Notes under the pieces: generated by a model
The model's input: only the letters and a program-made list of their open reading frames with translations
Database searches by the model: none
Told to the model about the DNA's origin: nothing
Shown here: piece after piece, positions 36,728 to 45,838 of the stretch
Numbering within the stretch: the first letter of the stretch is position 1
Layout: every line of letters starts with the position of its first letter
DNA from: JANQHS01 sp965267505
GTDB taxonomy: Bacteria > Bacteroidota > Bacteroidia > Cytophagales > CCMP332
Reading direction: 5' to 3'
NCBI GenBank assembly: GCA_965267505.1
Contig: OZ254081.1
Location: 1,612,001-1,676,000 of the forward strand
Length of the DNA stretch: 64,000 nt
Made by a program: the position numbers and the translations under genes

Positions 36728-39148
36728 TTAAAAATATACCCTTGCGGAAAGTCTAAAGTTTCTTCCCGGAGCACTTATTCCTGAAGAATAGCTTCGATAA
36801 TGTCTGTCTAGAAGGTTTTCAACCATCCCCTGGACTTCAGCCTTCTTATGGATCTTTTTCGAAAGACTTAGGTTCATAATCACCCAGGATAGAGCACCTT
36901 CGGTAGAATAGATATATGGTTTTGCCTGTTCGCTCGGAGCCAGATCAGAAAACTTAATACCTCCTGAATAGTTAACATCTCCTCTAAGGAGCCATGAGGT
37001 TCTTTTTAATTCTATTCCTGCATTTCCAAATATTGGAGGAACATGCCTTAGTGGTTCCCCTGATTCTGTTTCTCCCCAAGTATAGGTCAAAGAGCCCCAA
37101 ACCTTGATCTGCTTTATTGGGAACCATTCGATCTTAGCAAATGCCCCTGCCAGATCAGCACGTCCTAAGTTTTGCTCCGCCTGCACTTTGCTGAGTGTTC
37201 CATCATAAATAATGGAATCCTGCCCATTAATACTATAGTTTGCCCGGATAATGGCATCAAACCATATGGAGTAAAAAACATTCGCTCTTAGAACCAGCGC
37301 ATCTGAAAAATTCTTGTTGAAACCCGCTTCTGCGCTTACCAAGTATTCGGGCTTCAGATCAGGATTTGGCACCACTACATTTCCCGGCTCACTATCAAAT
37401 ACTTTAGCCACATCATCAAGATTGGGAGATCTGAACCCTGATCCCAAATTGAAATAGACATTGCTTCTGCTGGGCCAATTCTTTTTTATTCCAACTGAAC
37501 CTGAAAGAGCTAAGTTGTCTAGCGAGATCTCCGAATAAGGAAATGCATAAAAGCTGGTGTCCTCGAATTTCGATCTGATTCCAACATAATTTAGCCTCAG
37601 ACCGCTATTCAAAGTGACCCCTTTTTCCATCTTCAAAATGTAATTGGTATAGGCGGCAGCTGAGAAATATGAGTTCCCGGCATCCGGATATCTTGTGGGA
37701 ATTGAATAGGCCATTCCGCTAAGAATATTGGTAGCCTTAGCCTGGGAGCATACGTGATTATAGATAAACTCAATTCCATAATTGAGTTCATTTTTCCTGT
37801 CCAATTTCTTTTGGAAGTCTTTATTTAAGGAAATGACATTAACTGTTTCTCTTCTATTCCTCAAAAAGTCATTCTGAAACCTCCGATCATTCCTTTCTTC
37901 AATTATCCTTTGATATGCCAGTGTAATCCTTGCGCGATCGTAAAGCTTCTTGGCACGAAGATTTAAGCCGATGCTTCCGAGTAAGTATTCCTGAGGGCCG
38001 TAATACCATTCCGCATTGACCGGCCTTCCGTTTTCAGTTTGGGTTAGTCTGTCATATCGAGGAATGTCATTGGTTGTACTAAAGATCAATGAAGCATCTA
38101 GCTCTAATCCTTTACCCAGGTCAAATCGGAATTTTTGTAAAAGATTCAATTGGCGGTAACCTGAGGGGATCTGGTTTTCCGGATCTTCATTTCGAATAAT
38201 GGTATCTCTGAAAAAATACCTTTGAACATAAAAGTCCCTTCTGCCAAAGTCCGGGTCCCGATCATCAAATTGGGCTCCGGATCGTAGGTCTTCAAAATCG
38301 CTTAAGGTAAATTGAGTGAAGGAAGCCCATTTTTCTTTTCCATAATTTATATCCACTCCTATGGTTTTTTCAAAATTGGCACTTGAAAAGCGGGCAAAGC
38401 CACCACCGAAAACCTGGCTGTTGGAATCCAAACTGAATTCAGGGTTTCGGGTCTTCATAGAGATCACACCCCCAAGGGCATCACTGCCGTAGATCACCGA
38501 ACCGGGGCCATAAATGACCTCCATATTATCCAGGCTATTGGCATCCATAACAATAACATTTTGAAGATTACCACTTCTATAAATGGCATTATTCATTCTA
38601 ACTCCATCAATTGAAAGGAGGATCTTGTTTGCCGCGAAACCTCGTAACATGGGGCTACCCCCGCCTAATTGACTTCTTTGAACAAATACCTGTCCTGTTG
38701 AGCTCAATGCATCTGCTGTGGTGACAGGGTCTCTTGTTTTTATTTCCTCAGAGGTTATCCTTTGGATCTGTTGCGGAACATATTTGATCTCCTCTGACCA
38801 TTTATTTGAAGAGACCACAACCTCCTCCAGATCTATATTCACGGCTTCCAGAAATACGCCTTCCCTAATGGCTTGAGAAAATGCCATGGATAAGGTTTTG
38901 TAGCCATAAAGTTTAAAAATGAGGGAATCGTATTCTTGTTTGAGTTCTATTCTGCCCTGATGGTTTGTGGCTCCTATTGCCTGGTCGTTTTCAGAAAAGA
39001 CCAAAACCGAAGGTAAACCCTCGCTATTTTCCTTATCCTTTATCTCTAAAACCTGGGCATGTAAAAGGGCAGAAAATAGAAATCCACCTAAAAATAGGGG
39101 CAGGGATCTCAAGTTTAATTTCTTTCGAGTTCTTTGAGTGCCAACCAA
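36728..39148 (-). CDS. TonB-dependent outer-membrane receptor
   Basis: 806 residues. A signal peptide is followed by a carboxypeptidase-regulatory-like domain (about 30-110), a plug domain (about 120-240; IQRITSEEIKTRDPVTTADA, PMLRGFAANKILLSIDGVRM, EVIYGPGSVIYGSDALGGVI) and a 22-strand-type barrel ending in the usual aromatic residue (SARVYF). The plug sequence and an NPDLKPE motif in the barrel resemble heme or cobalamin-type receptors, but the ligand cannot be fixed. The only suitable start is TTG at 39148, which overlaps the upstream amidohydrolase by 34 nt. Confidence 0.9.
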   Translation of the reverse strand: MVGTQRTRKKLNLRSLPLFLGGFLFSALLHAQVLEIKDKENSEGLPSVLVFSENDQAIGATNHQGRIELKQEYDSLIFKLYGYKTLSMAFSQAIREGVFLEAVNIDLEEVVVSSNKWSEEIKYVPQQIQRITSEEIKTRDPVTTADALSSTGQVFVQRSQLGGGSPMLRGFAANKILLSIDGVRMNNAIYRSGNLQNVIVMDANSLDNMEVIYGPGSVIYGSDALGGVISMKTRNPEFSLDSNSQVFGGGFARFSSANFEKTIGVDINYGKEKWASFTQFTLSDFEDLRSGAQFDDRDPDFGRRDFYVQRYFFRDTIIRNEDPENQIPSGYRQLNLLQKFRFDLGKGLELDASLIFSTTNDIPRYDRLTQTENGRPVNAEWYYGPQEYLLGSIGLNLRAKKLYDRARITLAYQRIIEERNDRRFQNDFLRNRRETVNVISLNKDFQKKLDRKNELNYGIEFIYNHVCSQAKATNILSGMAYSIPTRYPDAGNSYFSAAAYTNYILKMEKGVTLNSGLRLNYVGIRSKFEDTSFYAFPYSEISLDNLALSGSVGIKKNWPSRSNVYFNLGSGFRSPNLDDVAKVFDSEPGNVVVPNPDLKPEYLVSAEAGFNKNFSDALVLRANVFYSIWFDAIIRANYSINGQDSIIYDGTLSKVQAEQNLGRADLAGAFAKIEWFPIKQIKVWGSLTYTWGETESGEPLRHVPPIFGNAGIELKRTSWLLRGDVNYSGGIKFSDLAPSEQAKPYIYSTEGALSWVIMNLSLSKKIHKKAEVQGMVENLLDRHYRSYSSGISAPGRNFRLSARVYF

Positions 39149-40305
39149 CTCATTAAGGCCGGGCCTGTGATCAAGGCATTTTCATCGATATCGAAAGTTG
39201 GAGTATGGACATTGGAGGTGATTCCTTTTGATTCATTCCCAGTACCAAGTCTATAAAAGCAGGAATCAGCAGATTGACTATAATAGGCAAAGTCCTCGCC
39301 GGCCATCCAGATATCAAGGTCGATCACATTTTCTTTCCCCAATAATTCAATAGCATCGGATTTTAATCTTTCGGTCAATTCAGGATTGTTCTTTAGGTGG
39401 GGAAAGCCTTTTCTTATTTCCACCTCGATATTTCCACCAAATGAATGGGCGATTCCTTCTGAAATCTGCTTGATCAGTTTATGAGCCTCTTTTCTCCACT
39501 CTTCATCCAAGGTTCTAAAAGTTCCTTCGATGTTAACTTCATCGGGAATGATATTCGTTGCTCCCATCCCAACGATTTTTCCAAATGACAAAACGCATGG
39601 AATCTTGGGAGGTGCTTTTCTTGAAACTACCTGCTGAAGAGAAACCATGATCTGAGAGGCGATCATTATCGGGTCGATATTTCTTTCTGGGACAGCGGCA
39701 TGACCTCCTTTTCCAATTACCCTGATGTAGATTTCATCGGCACTGGCCATGTACAGCCCAGGCCTGAAACCAACCGTCCCTACCGGAAGAAATGGCATCA
39801 CATGTTGTCCGATGACCGAATTTGGCTTTGGATTTTCAAGCACACCTTCCTTGATCATGATAGAAGCACCACCTGGAATTCTTTCTTCGCCTGGCTGAAA
39901 GATGAATTTGATCTTTCCGGACCAGTCATTCTCTACACTCTTTAAAAGCTTCAAGGTGGCAAGAAGGGAAGAGGTATGAACATCATGTCCGCAGGCATGC
40001 ATCACTCCCTCATTTTGTGATTTATAAGGAACCTCATTTGCTTCATGGATCGGTAAGGCATCCATGTCTGCGCGCAAGGCTATTGTAGGTCCGTCAGAGG
40101 TTTTTTTTCCCTCTAGAGTCACCAATAAACCGGTACCCGCTTTCTCTTCAACTTTATCAACTCCAATGGAGTTAACCTGATCAGCTACATATTTTACGGT
40201 TTCGTATTCCTTGAATGACAACTCCGGGTTTTGATGGAGATGTCTTCTCCAGCCTACAGTTGTTTCATGGTTTTCCTTTGACCTTTGAATCAGCAGATCC
40301 TTCAT
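39115..40305 (-). CDS. M20 family amidohydrolase (N-acyl amino acid amidohydrolase type)
   Basis: 396 residues, full length for the M20D/hippurate hydrolase subgroup. Motifs are RRHLHQNPELSFKEYET at the N-terminus, ALRADMDALPI, MHACGHDVHTSSLLA with metal ligands, the catalytic glutamates in FQPGEE, and GEDFAYY near the C-terminus. It hydrolyses N-acyl amino acids or similar amides in the cytoplasm. It overlaps the lipoprotein gene upstream by ATGA (4 nt) and the TonB receptor gene downstream. Confidence 0.9.
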   Translation of the reverse strand: MKDLLIQRSKENHETTVGWRRHLHQNPELSFKEYETVKYVADQVNSIGVDKVEEKAGTGLLVTLEGKKTSDGPTIALRADMDALPIHEANEVPYKSQNEGVMHACGHDVHTSSLLATLKLLKSVENDWSGKIKFIFQPGEERIPGGASIMIKEGVLENPKPNSVIGQHVMPFLPVGTVGFRPGLYMASADEIYIRVIGKGGHAAVPERNIDPIMIASQIMVSLQQVVSRKAPPKIPCVLSFGKIVGMGATNIIPDEVNIEGTFRTLDEEWRKEAHKLIKQISEGIAHSFGGNIEVEIRKGFPHLKNNPELTERLKSDAIELLGKENVIDLDIWMAGEDFAYYSQSADSCFYRLGTGNESKGITSNVHTPTFDIDENALITGPALMSWLALKELERN

Positions 40306-40874
40306 TCAAATTGGATTCGTTGTACGTCGATTTCCTCAGGTACCAGTAGGGCTGTTGGAAACATCCTTTTTACCCTTAGAAAGGTCGGAAAGGCGGAAGT
40401 ACGATCAAAATAGTTTCCGGCCTTGACCCGGAAATATGGCCTTTCATAATTATAGTAGATCCTTGTTTCAGGGCTCAAAACTTTCATTGCCTTTCCTTTG
40501 GTAATCAAAGCTTTTTGACGATCAGGCCCAGTATACAGGACGATCCGATATCCTGAAAATGGGACAAGATGATTAAGCTTTGAAAGGGTGTCCATCAATA
40601 GGACCAGTGAATCTGAGAGATAGTTATCCTTTAAAAAGGAGCTGTCGTTATAAACAAAAATTGAATCCTGACCTTTGAAGAACAGCGAATCATTATCTGG
40701 ATTGTAAACCTTGTAATCCTTTTGGTATTTAGAAAAATTGATCTGGTAGGGCTCCTCGGTTTGTTGATTCTTGTTCTTTCCTTTTGACTTTTTTCGGCTT
40801 TGCGCAGGTGTACAGTTGATGACCCCGAAGATCAAAAAAGCAAGAAGTGAAATTCCAAAGAGTCTATTTTTCAA
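40302..40874 (-). CDS. SPOR-like putative lipoprotein
   Basis: 190 residues. A lipoprotein-type signal (MKNRLFGISLLAFLIFGVIN, lipobox cysteine C21) is followed by a lysine-rich linker (SRKKSKGKNKNQQ). The C-terminal half has the pattern of a SPOR domain: YRIVLYTGPDRQKALITKGK and YFRVKAGNYFDRTSAFPTF. SPOR domains bind denuded peptidoglycan glycan strands. The assignment rests on this pattern, so it is moderate. The start is TTG overlapping the secA stop as TTGA, and the gene is probably co-transcribed with secA. Confidence 0.65.
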   Translation of the reverse strand: MKNRLFGISLLAFLIFGVINCTPAQSRKKSKGKNKNQQTEEPYQINFSKYQKDYKVYNPDNDSLFFKGQDSIFVYNDSSFLKDNYLSDSLVLLMDTLSKLNHLVPFSGYRIVLYTGPDRQKALITKGKAMKVLSPETRIYYNYERPYFRVKAGNYFDRTSAFPTFLRVKRMFPTALLVPEEIDVQRIQFE

Positions 40875-43800
40875 TTTTGACTTAAGATTACGCAGCGATT
40901 AGAAGCGAGGTCCTGTTCTACGACCTTGAACTTAACATCTTTTTTGATGGAACCGTCATTGTATTGAACGGTCACACGATCATTTCTTCCAAATTCTTTG
41001 CTTGATTTGGCTGGAGCCTGAACCGGAGGTGCAGCCGGGCGTGGGGCCTGCCCACCTTGAAGAGCAGATCCTGCATCTTCTTTTTGGGTTTGAACATTTT
41101 GCTGTTGTCTTCTAACCGATCTTGCCTCTCTTACCTGTTCTGGATCCTGTTGCGGAATATCTGCCTTTAGAAGGAAGGAGATTATTTCCTTGTTGACCTT
41201 GGAAACCAGGCCTTTGAAAAGCTCAAAGGACTCGAATTTATAGATTAACAGGGGATCCTTTTGCTCATACACCGCACCCTGAACTGATTGCTTCAGGTCG
41301 TCCATTTCCCTTAAATGTTCCTTCCAATTCTGATCCAGGATAGCCAAGCTGGAAAACTTCTCCAGCGAAAGAAGAAGCTCTTTGTTTTCTGTTTCTATGG
41401 CCTTTTGAAGGTTACAAACTACCCCTATCTGCTTTTGACCATCAGTAAATGGAACAACAATGTTCTCGACTGTGGCTCCTTTGGTTTCTGCAACGTTTCG
41501 GATTACAGGAGCGGTGCGTTCAGAAATAGCAGAATTCTTTTCCTTGTAATTGGAATAGGCTTTTTCATAAAGTCTTTCAACCAACTCGCCTGCATTTCCT
41601 TTCTGAAGTTCTTCCGGTGTGAATTCAGGATCTACCGAAAGGACAGAAAGACAATCCAGCTTGAAGCTTTCCTGCTGATCACTGCCTGCATAGGAACTAA
41701 CCAATTCTTCGGAAAGTGTATAGATACTTTCCATGATGTCGAATTCGAGCCTGTCCCCAAAAAGAGCATTCTTCCTTCTCTTGTAAATTACCTCCCTTTG
41801 GGAGTTCATTACATCATCATATTCGAGAAGTCGTTTTCTTATTCCAAAGTTGTTTTCTTCGACCTTTTTCTGGGCTCTCTCAATGGACTTGGTTACCATG
41901 GAATGCTGGATCACTTCGCCTTCTTTCAAGCCCATTCGGTCCATGAGCTTTGCAATCCTGTCAGAACCAAACAATCTCATCAGGTTGTCCTCCAAGCTGA
42001 CGAAGAATTGAGAAGAACCCGGATCTCCCTGTCTTCCTGATCTTCCCCTCAACTGCCGATCAACTCTTCTTGACTCATGGCGTTCAGTACCGATGATCGC
42101 CAGACCTCCTGCTTCCTTTGATTCAGGAGTAAGCTTGATATCGGTTCCCCGACCTGCCATGTTCGTAGCAATGGTAACGGTTCCGGGCTTTCCGGCATGC
42201 GCAACTACCTCGGCCTCTTTTTGGTGTTGTTTTGCGTTCAAAACCTGGTGGTCAAGATTACGTAGCTTAAGCATTCGACTAAGGACCTCAGAATTTTCAA
42301 CCGATGTGGTTCCAACCAAAACAGGTCTTCCTGCCTGAGTTAGTTCTACGATCTCATCTACCAGGGCATTGTATTTTTCCCTTACCGTTTTGAAAACCTT
42401 ATCCTGCTCATCTTTTCGAATGATGGGCTTGTTGGTTGGTATCACAACCACATCTAACTTGTAGATCTCCCAGAATTCCCCTGCTTCTGTTTCCGCCGTA
42501 CCGGTCATACCAGCCAGCTTTTTATACATCCGGAAATAATTCTGGAGTGTTACCGTGGCATAGGTTTGTGTGGCCTTTTCAACTTTGACATTTTCCTTTG
42601 CCTCAATGGCCTGATGAAGCCCATCTGAATATCTTCTTCCGTCAAGTACCCTACCGGTCTGCTCATCTACAATCTTGACTTTGTTATCTCCCAGGATGTA
42701 ATCAACATCCTTTTCAAATAGTGCATAGGCTTTGAGAAGCTGGTTGATTGAGTGGATCCTGTGAGACTTCTCTCCATAATCCCTTACAAGGGCTTCTTTT
42801 TGATCCGCCTTTTCCTTGTCCTCCAGATCAGTACTTTCTTCTATTCTTCCTATCTCGAGAGCCATGTCTGGAAGTATGAAGAAATTGGAATCTTCTCCCT
42901 CACCTGTGATCAGGTCGATCCCCTTTTCAGTCATTTCAACATTGTTGTTCTTCTCATCAATGGTGAAATAAAGGGGTTCATCTGCTACCGGCATTTGCTT
43001 GGCATTGTCCTGCAGATAGAAGTTTTCGGTTTTTTGAAGTAACTGCCTGGCCCCTGTCTCTGAAAGGAATTTGATCAAGGGTTTGTATTTAGGCATTCCC
43101 CGATAGGTCCTGAACAAAGGCAGAGCGGCCTCTTTTTCATTGCCATCATTGAAATGCTTTTTAGCTTCATTCAGATAGTTCTGGGCTAGTTTTCTTTGCT
43201 CATCGACCAGCTTTGCAACCCTGGGTTTAAGCTCATTGTATTCATGCTTGTCCTCTCCTTCAGGGACAGGACCAGAAATTATCAAGGGAGTCCTGGCATC
43301 ATCAACAAGTACCGAGTCAACCTCATCTACCATAGCAAAGTGAAGCCTTTTCTGAACAAGTTCTTCCGGAGCCCTTGCCATGTTATCTCTCAGGTAATCG
43401 AAACCAAATTCGTTATTGGTTCCATAGATCACGTCACCGGCATAGGCTTCCTGCCTTTCAGGGGAATGTGGCTCATACTTATCAATGCAGTCGACCTTGA
43501 GTCCATGAAACTCGAAGATCGGCCCCATCCATTCGCTATCTCTTAATGCCAGGTAATTGTTAACCGTTACTATATGAACACCCCTTCCTGAAAGGGCATT
43601 CAAGAAGGCCGGGAGAGTAGCAACAAGGGTCTTTCCTTCTCCAGTGGCCATCTCAGCAATTTTTCCCTGGTGGAGTACGATTCCTCCGATCAGCTGGACA
43701 TCATAATGAACCATGTCCCAGGTAATACGGTTTCCCGCCGCTTCCCAGGAGTTCTTCCAGGCGACCTGATCACCTCTTAACTCCACATAGTCCTTTTTTT

Positions 43801-44233
43801 GTGCGAAAGCCTTGTCCTGCATATTGGCAGTGACCAACAGTTCATCATTGTCTTTAAACCTCTTTGCGGTTTCCCTGACAATGGCAAAAGCCTCAGGAAG
43901 GATTCTCAATAGGATCTTTTCCAATTCCTTGAAACGATCCTCTTCCAGACTATCGATCTGATTGAAAATCGCTTCTTTCTCATGGATGCCAAGGCTGGTA
44001 TCGTTATCTACCTTATTTTGTAGGTCATCCATTTGCTTGTCAATGGATGACAATTCATTCTTGATGATTTCCCTGAGGCCATCGGTTTTAGCTCTCAATT
44101 CATCATGGCTTATTCCTTCAAGTTTGGAATAGGCTTTTTTGGTCTCTTCGACCAAGGGAAGTAGTTCTTTTATGTCACGCTCGGACTTGGTTCCGAAAAC
44201 CTTAGAAAGGCCTTTAGTGATTAGTTCGATCAT
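40871..44233 (-). CDS. secA: preprotein translocase ATPase SecA
   Basis: 1,120 residues, long as is usual in Bacteroidota because of insertions in the first ATPase domain. Motifs are IAEMATGEGKTLVATLPAFL (Walker A), MVDEVDSVLVDDARTPLIIS (DEAD-like), the second domain VGTTSVENSEVLS, TIATNMAGRGTDIKL, and GRSGRQGDPGSSQFFVSLED. It drives post-translational export through SecYEG. The C-terminus ends GRNDRVTVQYNDGSIKKDV plus about 20 residues and lacks the CxCxSGxxxxCH zinc motif that binds SecB in proteobacteria. The ATG start is at 44233. Confidence 0.96.
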   Translation of the reverse strand: MIELITKGLSKVFGTKSERDIKELLPLVEETKKAYSKLEGISHDELRAKTDGLREIIKNELSSIDKQMDDLQNKVDNDTSLGIHEKEAIFNQIDSLEEDRFKELEKILLRILPEAFAIVRETAKRFKDNDELLVTANMQDKAFAQKKDYVELRGDQVAWKNSWEAAGNRITWDMVHYDVQLIGGIVLHQGKIAEMATGEGKTLVATLPAFLNALSGRGVHIVTVNNYLALRDSEWMGPIFEFHGLKVDCIDKYEPHSPERQEAYAGDVIYGTNNEFGFDYLRDNMARAPEELVQKRLHFAMVDEVDSVLVDDARTPLIISGPVPEGEDKHEYNELKPRVAKLVDEQRKLAQNYLNEAKKHFNDGNEKEAALPLFRTYRGMPKYKPLIKFLSETGARQLLQKTENFYLQDNAKQMPVADEPLYFTIDEKNNNVEMTEKGIDLITGEGEDSNFFILPDMALEIGRIEESTDLEDKEKADQKEALVRDYGEKSHRIHSINQLLKAYALFEKDVDYILGDNKVKIVDEQTGRVLDGRRYSDGLHQAIEAKENVKVEKATQTYATVTLQNYFRMYKKLAGMTGTAETEAGEFWEIYKLDVVVIPTNKPIIRKDEQDKVFKTVREKYNALVDEIVELTQAGRPVLVGTTSVENSEVLSRMLKLRNLDHQVLNAKQHQKEAEVVAHAGKPGTVTIATNMAGRGTDIKLTPESKEAGGLAIIGTERHESRRVDRQLRGRSGRQGDPGSSQFFVSLEDNLMRLFGSDRIAKLMDRMGLKEGEVIQHSMVTKSIERAQKKVEENNFGIRKRLLEYDDVMNSQREVIYKRRKNALFGDRLEFDIMESIYTLSEELVSSYAGSDQQESFKLDCLSVLSVDPEFTPEELQKGNAGELVERLYEKAYSNYKEKNSAISERTAPVIRNVAETKGATVENIVVPFTDGQKQIGVVCNLQKAIETENKELLLSLEKFSSLAILDQNWKEHLREMDDLKQSVQGAVYEQKDPLLIYKFESFELFKGLVSKVNKEIISFLLKADIPQQDPEQVREARSVRRQQQNVQTQKEDAGSALQGGQAPRPAAPPVQAPAKSSKEFGRNDRVTVQYNDGSIKKDVKFKVVEQDLASNRCVILSQN

Positions 44234-44346
44234 TCCTCAATCCTCAATTCAAAATTGGAGCCCAAAATTAGCCAATTTGGGCACTGAAAAATGAATTTCT
44301 GCAGTCAATAAAGGTGCCATTGTGGCTTTTGTCCTAAATTTTGACG

Positions 44347-44562
44347 ATGAATAACGATTTAAAGAACAAGTTGTCAGTAATAGCCAAGAGATTGGAGTCA
44401 TGTGGTCTTGATCTTAAAGATCTTTCTGAGGAGCTTGCTAAGCAGGAAAGTTCTGGATTTTCGGGAGAGGAAGAGGAAATAGAAACCCTAAATGAGATCT
44501 CCAATTGGCTCATGCAATTGAAAGTGGATCTTGATGAATTGGTTGAGGCCGAGGGCCAATGA
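44347..44562 (+). CDS. small acidic hypothetical protein
   Basis: 71 residues from the ATG at 44347 (MNNDLKNKLSVIAKRLESCG); a TTG two codons earlier is less likely. It is rich in Glu, Leu and Lys with a heptad-like pattern, suggesting two helices or a short coiled coil around the acidic centre GEEEEIETLNEIS. I do not recognise a family. It lies between divergent secA and the tRNA-Val gene, so it may share a transcript with the tRNA. No function is proposed. Confidence 0.5.
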   Translation: MNNDLKNKLSVIAKRLESCGLDLKDLSEELAKQESSGFSGEEEEIETLNEISNWLMQLKVDLDELVEAEGQ

Positions 44563-44577
44563 ATTGACAGGATAACT

Positions 44578-44585
44578 TATTTTTG
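44578..44585 (+). promoter_or_regulatory. candidate -7 element for tRNA-Val
   Basis: TATTTTTG fits TAnnTTTG and lies 34 bases upstream of the tRNA 5' end. A TTGACA-like stretch at 44564-44569 is present but closer than the usual -33 spacing. Confidence 0.35.
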
Positions 44586-44619
44586 TTAGTCCATTTCAGC
44601 ATTAGAAATGGTTTTTATT

Positions 44620-44694
44620 GGGGCCTTAGCTCAGTTGGTTTAGAGCACTTGCTTGACAGGCAAGGGGTCACTGGTTCGAATCCAGTAGGTCCCA
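44620..44694 (+). tRNA. tRNA-Val(GAC)
   Basis: 75 nt with a complete cloverleaf. The acceptor GGGGCCT pairs with AGGTCCC (one G-T wobble). The D arm is GCTC/GAGC with the AGTTGG loop core. The anticodon stem CTTGC/GCAAG encloses loop TTGACAG, giving anticodon GAC. The variable loop is GGGTC. The T arm ACTGG/CCAGT encloses TTCGAAT. The discriminator base is A and CCA is not encoded. A terminator follows 12 bases later. Confidence 0.93.
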
Positions 44695-44706
44695 CACATC
44701 CAAAAG

Positions 44707-44729
44707 CCACTCCAGAGGAGTGGTTTTTT
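44707..44729 (+). terminator. rho-independent terminator of tRNA-Val
   Basis: A 7-bp stem CCACTCC/GGAGTGG with an AGA loop is followed by six T. Upstream A residues can extend the stem. It sits directly after the tRNA. Confidence 0.88.
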
Positions 44730-44950
44730 ATTTATGGCGAAGCCGGATCATTTGCATTAAGGTTTGTGGGACTTTATAATTCAATTAAAGCTTCTTTTCT
44801 TAACATATACCCGATCGGGTAGCGAAGAGATGATTTGAATTTAGTTTATACCCTTAAAGGTCTTATTAAAATATTTCATTCAGTCTTTCCTAACCAAAGA
44901 ATTAATGGAAGATTGTTGCGAATTGATTGAGAGTGAACATAATCAGCTTT

Positions 44951-45010
44951 AGTCTAGCAGTTGGCTAAGTAGTACGACTCTTTTCTGAGTGTGGTCCTCT
45001 GCATCCAGAA
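44951..45010 (+). pseudogene. possible decayed tRNA-like sequence
   Basis: The stretch contains AGCAGTTGGCTAAGTAGTAC, which resembles a tRNA D arm, then GACTCTT and GGTCCT, then GCATCCAGA, in the order expected of a tRNA with a CTT-like anticodon. The stems no longer pair properly and the T loop is lost. A terminator-like hairpin follows 40 bases later. The 391-base stretch 44695-45085 holds only this, the two terminators and AT-rich sequence. The call is tentative. Confidence 0.25.
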
Positions 45011-45049
45011 GAAATTTGCTTCCAAGAACTAAGCTTGCTTAAACACTTT

Positions 45050-45087
45050 CCACCCCGTATTTTCTTAGGTTTTTACGGGTGGTTTTT
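45050..45087 (+). terminator. terminator-like hairpin between tRNA remnant and modification locus
   Basis: The arms CCACCCCGTA and TACGGGTGG pair with one bulged base around a 14-base loop and are followed by five T on the + strand. The stop of the convergent gene lies in the T-run. No intact + strand gene precedes it except tRNA-Val, which has its own terminator. Confidence 0.6.
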
Positions 45088-45838
45088 AGTTTCTTTTTTC
45101 GACGGTTACCCATGTTTTATCAAATCCGATTGCCTCCAGAATTTTGTCTTTATTTAATACTTTGGGTGGTTTCAATTTTAAGATCAGACTGCTTTTCGGT
45201 ACTTCTTCAATAATTGTGAATTGCGAACCATGGGGTTGCCAAACAAATCTCTTATTATCTGTTCCCTTGTCAAAGCCTTCAAGGTTTCCATTTTTATTCC
45301 ACAAGAACTCAAATAATTCAGGATCGTATCGTACCGTGTCAAACTCGAAAACCGAAACTTGAGTTAGGTCATTTGATTTTACCAGGACTACGGTTCGTAG
45401 GTGCTTAAACTTTTCGCGAATTGAAGAAACTCGTTCATTCCAAATTTCGAGGACTTGCTCACCAAGCTCATTTGGGTCAGCGGAGGTATCAATTGTTCCA
45501 CCATAAGAGTAAACGATAGAGTTTCGGCCTGAAATAAGTCGAACTTTGTTGAGGGTTCTAAAATCTTTGATTGCTGATTTCACCGTTTTAGCACCCCAGG
45601 CTGTATTGCCTAAAACAACATCATCAAGACCTACATTTGAAGGTTTCCATTCTGCTCCAATGCAATGGGCAAATATTTCTTCCCATTCTGATCCTTCGAG
45701 AACGCCTTTGCCTTTTGAAGCAAGTAGATATACTATTTCTCGTCCAAGTATGAAGGGAAACTCTGAACTAAATTCATTAAGAGGATAAGGCGGAAGCGAT
45801 TTATTGACGGTCCGAAGTTTTGGAGATTTCTTGCTCAT
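45086..45838 (-). CDS. unrecognised protein, probable partner (restriction enzyme) of the C5 methyltransferase
   Basis: 250 residues of no family I recognise with confidence. The ATG overlaps the stop of the cytosine methyltransferase gene by one base, a common layout for type II restriction-modification pairs, and the length suits a type II endonuclease. A possible PD-(D/E)xK-like core is VGLDDVVLGN (D72/D73) followed by WGAKTVKSA (K84), but the expected acidic residue before the lysine is replaced, so the match is weak. The protein looks mixed alpha/beta, with no membrane segment or signal peptide. Endonuclease activity is inferred from context. An accessory or anti-invasion protein is also possible. 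Confidence 0.55.
   Translation of the reverse strand: MSKKSPKLRTVNKSLPPYPLNEFSSEFPFILGREIVYLLASKGKGVLEGSEWEEIFAHCIGAEWKPSNVGLDDVVLGNTAWGAKTVKSAIKDFRTLNKVRLISGRNSIVYSYGGTIDTSADPNELGEQVLEIWNERVSSIREKFKHLRTVVLVKSNDLTQVSVFEFDTVRYDPELFEFLWNKNGNLEGFDKGTDNKRFVWQPHGSQFTIIEEVPKSSLILKLKPPKVLNKDKILEAIGFDKTWVTVEKRN

Noticed and set aside
41315..42040. A 241-codon plus-strand frame inside secA
   Set aside because: It is antisense to a strongly conserved part of SecA; its codons follow from the SecA frame.
44583..44822. A 79-codon open frame running through tRNA-Val
   Set aside because: It reads through the tRNA and its terminator; the peptide is the usual artefact of translating a tRNA 3' end.
44822..44950. 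Search for a small gene or riboswitch between tRNA-Val and the methyltransferase locus
   Set aside because: The sequence is AT-rich, with stops in all frames and no recognisable structured motif.
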